Positions 61,717-64,000 of a DNA stretch of 64,000 nucleotides are shown in pieces. Source of the DNA: CAVSJA01 sp963728145 (GTDB taxonomy: Bacteria > Bacteroidota > Bacteroidia > Chitinophagales > Chitinophagaceae). Under the pieces are notes generated by a model, which was not told the origin of the DNA, searched no databases, and worked only from the letters and a program-made list of their open reading frames with translations. A program made the position numbers and the translations under genes. Position 1 is the stretch's first letter. Each line of letters starts with the position of its first letter. The DNA lies in the NCBI GenBank assembly GCA_963728145.1, contig CAVSJA010000001.1, forward strand, positions 372,001 through 436,000, read 5' to 3'.

Positions 61717-62762
61717 CTGGGTGTATCGGTTTCTTCTTTTGCGCGCTTACCTTTCTGTTCCTCCCTGTTCAATGCTTCCTGAAATTCTTTTGCGTATTTC
61801 AGGTGTTGCTCATATGTGTCACTAAATACATGCTTGCCCGAAAAATCGCTTTTGGCTACGAAATATAAATAATTTGTTTGAGGTGAGTTCAATACCGCAT
61901 CAAGTGTTACAAGTGATGGCGTGCAAATAGGTCCGGGGGGAAGACCGGAATAACGATAGGTATTATAAGGTGACTCAGCCAACAAATGCTTTTCATAAAT
62001 CCTTTTCAATCCAAAATTCCTCAAGGCAAATTTTACCGTGGGATCTGCCTGCAAGCGCATTCCTTTCCTATAACGGTTCAAATAAACGCTGGCAATTGCT
62101 CCCTTCTCATCGTTATTATTTGTTTCTTCTTCTATAATGGATGCGACGGTATAAGCCTGCGATTTGTTCAATCCAAGCCGATCGGCCTGACTTATTCTTG
62201 CCTGGTTCCAAACTTTCTCATGCTCAGAATTTAATTTTTTGAAGATGGCTGTAGGAGTGGTGTTCCAAAAATAAGTATAAGTGTTTGGAAAGATTGAAGA
62301 CATCACCGTATTGGTATCCAGCCCATATCTTTTCAACGTATCATTATTGTTCAGGTAGCTAAGAAAAGTCACCGAATCGGTTTCGAGTTTTCTTCCAATA
62401 AGACCTGCTAGGTCTTCCTTTGTACGAAGTTTTGTAATCGTGAGATTTACCGGGCTCTGATTTCCATTTTTTAACATACGAACCAATGTTAAGAGGCTCA
62501 TGCCATCCTGTATTTCATACCGACCGGCTTTCACTGATTCCGGGTAACCTCTCATTCTTGCCAGGCGATCAAACCATGTTGTACTACTCAGTACGCCTTT
62601 TTGCTCAAGATTCTGCTTTACAGATTCATATTTTTCACCCGTATGCACATAGAAATATTTGCCTTCGGGTTGCTTCGCCGATGGTCCCAACACTTTCCAA
62701 CCAATAAATGCGGCTACTATAAGAACAAGAGTAATTACAACAAGAACGATTTTCCTTAGCAT
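61713..62762 (-). CDS. mltG: Endolytic murein transglycosylase
   Basis: A 349-residue inner-membrane lytic transglycosylase that cuts nascent glycan strands. A transmembrane anchor is at residues 5-27 (IVLVVITLVLIVAAFIGW). The YceG domain has YESVKQNLEQKGVLSS, VASIIEEETNNNDEKG (catalytic Glu) and LQADPTVKFAL. I chose ATG 62762 over a TTG 15 nt further upstream. The YihY gene is coupled by overlap. Confidence 0.93.
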   Translation of the reverse strand: MLRKIVLVVITLVLIVAAFIGWKVLGPSAKQPEGKYFYVHTGEKYESVKQNLEQKGVLSSTTWFDRLARMRGYPESVKAGRYEIQDGMSLLTLVRMLKNGNQSPVNLTITKLRTKEDLAGLIGRKLETDSVTFLSYLNNNDTLKRYGLDTNTVMSSIFPNTYTYFWNTTPTAIFKKLNSEHEKVWNQARISQADRLGLNKSQAYTVASIIEEETNNNDEKGAIASVYLNRYRKGMRLQADPTVKFALRNFGLKRIYEKHLLAESPYNTYRYSGLPPGPICTPSLVTLDAVLNSPQTNYLYFVAKSDFSGKHVFSDTYEQHLKYAKEFQEALNREEQKGKRAKEETDTPR

Positions 62763-62818
62763 AAGAAATGGATTCAACTAGTAAAATAACTAAAAAACCG
62801 TTCTATTTCAACAGGATT

Positions 62819-62890
62819 GATCCTATGATCTGCTGTTCTTCTGTTCCTCTGTTCCTCTGTTCTTCTGTTGCTCTGTTCTTCTGTTCCTCG
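62819..62890. repeat. 8-bp word array (CTGTTCTT/CTGTTCCT family), single arm
   Basis: TGCTGTTCTT, CTGTTCCT, CTGTTCCT, CTGTTCTT, CTGTTGCT and relatives. It sits in the MltG upstream gap, next to the SecG terminator, in the same word family as 25273-25347 and 45575-45657. Confidence 0.82.
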
Positions 62891-62901
62891 GGTCATCCAT
62901 A

Positions 62902-62930
62902 AAAAAACCCCACTATACATAGCGGGGTCA
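62902..62930 (-). terminator. Intrinsic terminator after secG
   Basis: ACCCC.CTAT-AC-ATAG.GGGGT hairpin with TTTTTTT on the minus strand, 19 nt after the secG stop. Confidence 0.8.
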
Positions 62931-62948
62931 ACAATTTGTTTGAGTTAA

Positions 62949-63284
62949 CTATCTCGGTTGCGCCGGGGGTTGTTGTTGTCCGCCTCCAGGAAGTACTGGT
63001 GTTTGTTGCTGTGTTGTACCAGGACGAGCGCCAGAGCCGGGTGCATTTGTGCTTCCTCCATCTGGAATAAAGAAAGTAGAAAAGAGGCAAAGCAATGCGA
63101 TCACGATTGCGAGCAGCCAGGTACCTTTTTCCAGCACATCAGTGGTTTGCTTAACACCCATGAATTGGGAATTGAATCCAGCGATCGTTCCTGAAAGTCC
63201 GCCACCTTTAGGGTTTTGAATGAGGATGAAAAAACCTATCGCAGCCGAAGCAAGGACCAACAGGATCAAAAACAACAATACCAT
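62949..63284 (-). CDS. secG: Preprotein translocase subunit SecG
   Basis: A 111-residue SecG: two transmembrane segments (VLLFLILLVLASAAIGFFI, residues 2-20; WLLAIVIALLCLFSTFFI, about 56-73), with the conserved QNPKGGGLSGTI between them. The C-terminal extension is Pro/Gly/Gln-rich. It assists SecYE in protein export. The upstream gene ends 1 nt before this start, so both are in one operon. Confidence 0.92.
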   Translation of the reverse strand: MVLLFLILLVLASAAIGFFILIQNPKGGGLSGTIAGFNSQFMGVKQTTDVLEKGTWLLAIVIALLCLFSTFFIPDGGSTNAPGSGARPGTTQQQTPVLPGGGQQQPPAQPR

Positions 63285-63285
63285 A

Positions 63286-64000
63286 TCAATTCGCTTTTAA
63301 TTGTTCAATTTTGGCTGCAAAGTAATGGCTTTTGTCAGGATTAGACAAACTTAATTTCTCGTAAATACTGATGGCTTTGGTAATATTTCCCTGCTTTGCC
63401 CAAACCTCTGCCATCGTCTCAGTTTCAATCTCTTTGCCCTCAATTGATTCATCAGCTTTCTTGCGAATGGTCGCACTATCGCCGGGTTCAACTTCCAGGC
63501 TTTGCGGGCTCTTTGAACCGGGTATCTTCTTCATGCTCCGAAGCCAATCGGTAAAGCTTTTTAATTGCTTTCCGAACTTATCCTTTTCGAGGTCCTCTTG
63601 CTTTAGTTTGATGCCCTGTGAGGCGAAATAATCGATGGTGTGATAAGGCTCAAATGAAAGGTCATCTGTTGAAGCAGTCTTTTCCACATCCTCGGGACCT
63701 TTTTCTATCAGGTCCGAGGGTACTGGCGTAGTAAGTTCAGATTGGGGTTGATCCTGCACTTCGGAAACAAACGCGGGATACTTACTTAAATCGTTATCGA
63801 TGGATTCTGATTCGTCTTTTTTTATCTCGCTTCTTTGTTCTTCCGCATGACCATTCTCCCCGTATTTAACTGCTGTTTCATTTTTAAATCCGGCACTCTC
63901 AGAAATTTCGGATTCAATTGGAGCAGGTTCTTCTCTTTCTTCTTGTTTTCGCTCCTCAGGTATAAAACCAGTATTTTCTACAAGCTCATCATCAAATGTA
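63286..64000 (-). CDS. Cytoplasmic acidic protein with TPR-like C-terminus, 5' end outside window
   Basis: About 237 visible codons read from the right edge; no stop until TAA at 63286. The first 150 residues are rich in Glu, Ser and Lys (low complexity), the C-terminal part contains a TPR-like helical hairpin (ETMAEVWAKQGNITKAISIYEKLSLSNPDKSHYFAAKIEQL, split here). Its start lies beyond 64000. It is followed by secG after 1 nt. A role with the export machinery is guessed from position only. Confidence 0.6.
   Translation of the reverse strand, partial: TFDDELVENTGFIPEERKQEEREEPAPIESEISESAGFKNETAVKYGENGHAEEQRSEIKKDESESIDNDLSKYPAFVSEVQDQPQSELTTPVPSDLIEKGPEDVEKTASTDDLSFEPYHTIDYFASQGIKLKQEDLEKDKFGKQLKSFTDWLRSMKKIPGSKSPQSLEVEPGDSATIRKKADESIEGKEIETETMAEVWAKQGNITKAISIYEKLSLSNPDKSHYFAAKIEQLKAN

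Overview
The window looks like a chromosomal segment of a Bacteroidota bacterium, most likely Chitinophagaceae or a close relative. The evidence is a SusC/SusD pair, a type IX secretion sorting domain, LytTR/LytS two-component pairs, an OstA-like/LptD envelope block, YpdA, and promoters of the Bacteroidota form TTTG-N19-21-TAnnTTTG. I see no phage, insertion sequence, integrase or CRISPR array. The identification rests on gene families and promoters, not on a database search.

Layout. 1-9.4 kb: an exported-looking SDR (cut by the left edge), DinB-like protein, thiolase, secreted amidohydrolase, T9SS-exported GH9 glucanase, GNAT and a divergent TrpF-like protein. 9.4-17.5 kb: YpdA with a structured leader or small RNA upstream, two LytTR/LytS-type pairs around a PD40 beta-propeller protein, then an ECF42-type sigma factor with its DGPF partner. 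17.7-31.6 kb: PdhB, GH29 fucosidase, DUF4846, an NtrC-like regulator without an HTH, an extended signal peptidase I, cytidine deaminase, an AcuI-like reductase, macro-domain protein, Ogt, CsaA, OsmC and two tandem Tat-exported Gfo/Idh/MocA oxidoreductases. 31.8-38.2 kb: a nutrient-uptake locus (DUF4397, SusD, SusC, DeoR). 38.3-48.3 kb: envelope genes (porin-like protein, OstA-like, MlaD, amidase, LptD-like, PlsC, PagL-like) plus Ung. 48.6-54.2 kb: M48 protease, two frameshifted genes, small secreted or membrane proteins, and a tRNA-Arg preceded by two tandem broken tRNA-like copies. 54.5-60 kb: an RRM protein and a GH130/GT4/(alpha/alpha)6 glycan cluster. 60-64 kb: thioredoxin-like protein, YihY, MltG, SecG and a partial gene with a TPR-like C-terminus.

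Two features stand out. First, about 17 intergenic gaps carry short arrays of degenerate 7-, 8- or 9-bp words. Many are arranged as facing arms that could fold into long hairpins, many start right at a stop codon, and some supply the stop codon or C-terminal codons. Second, the tRNA-Arg(UCU) gene has a good promoter, but two exact 87-bp copies of a truncated tRNA-like unit sit between promoter and gene. In these copies the anticodon arm is replaced by a TCCCGA...TCGGGA palindrome that resembles palindromes elsewhere in the window.

Three genes between 51 and 57 kb (at about 51067, 53758 and 56533) each carry a single-base frameshift that one base would repair. That fits either local sequencing error or recent decay.
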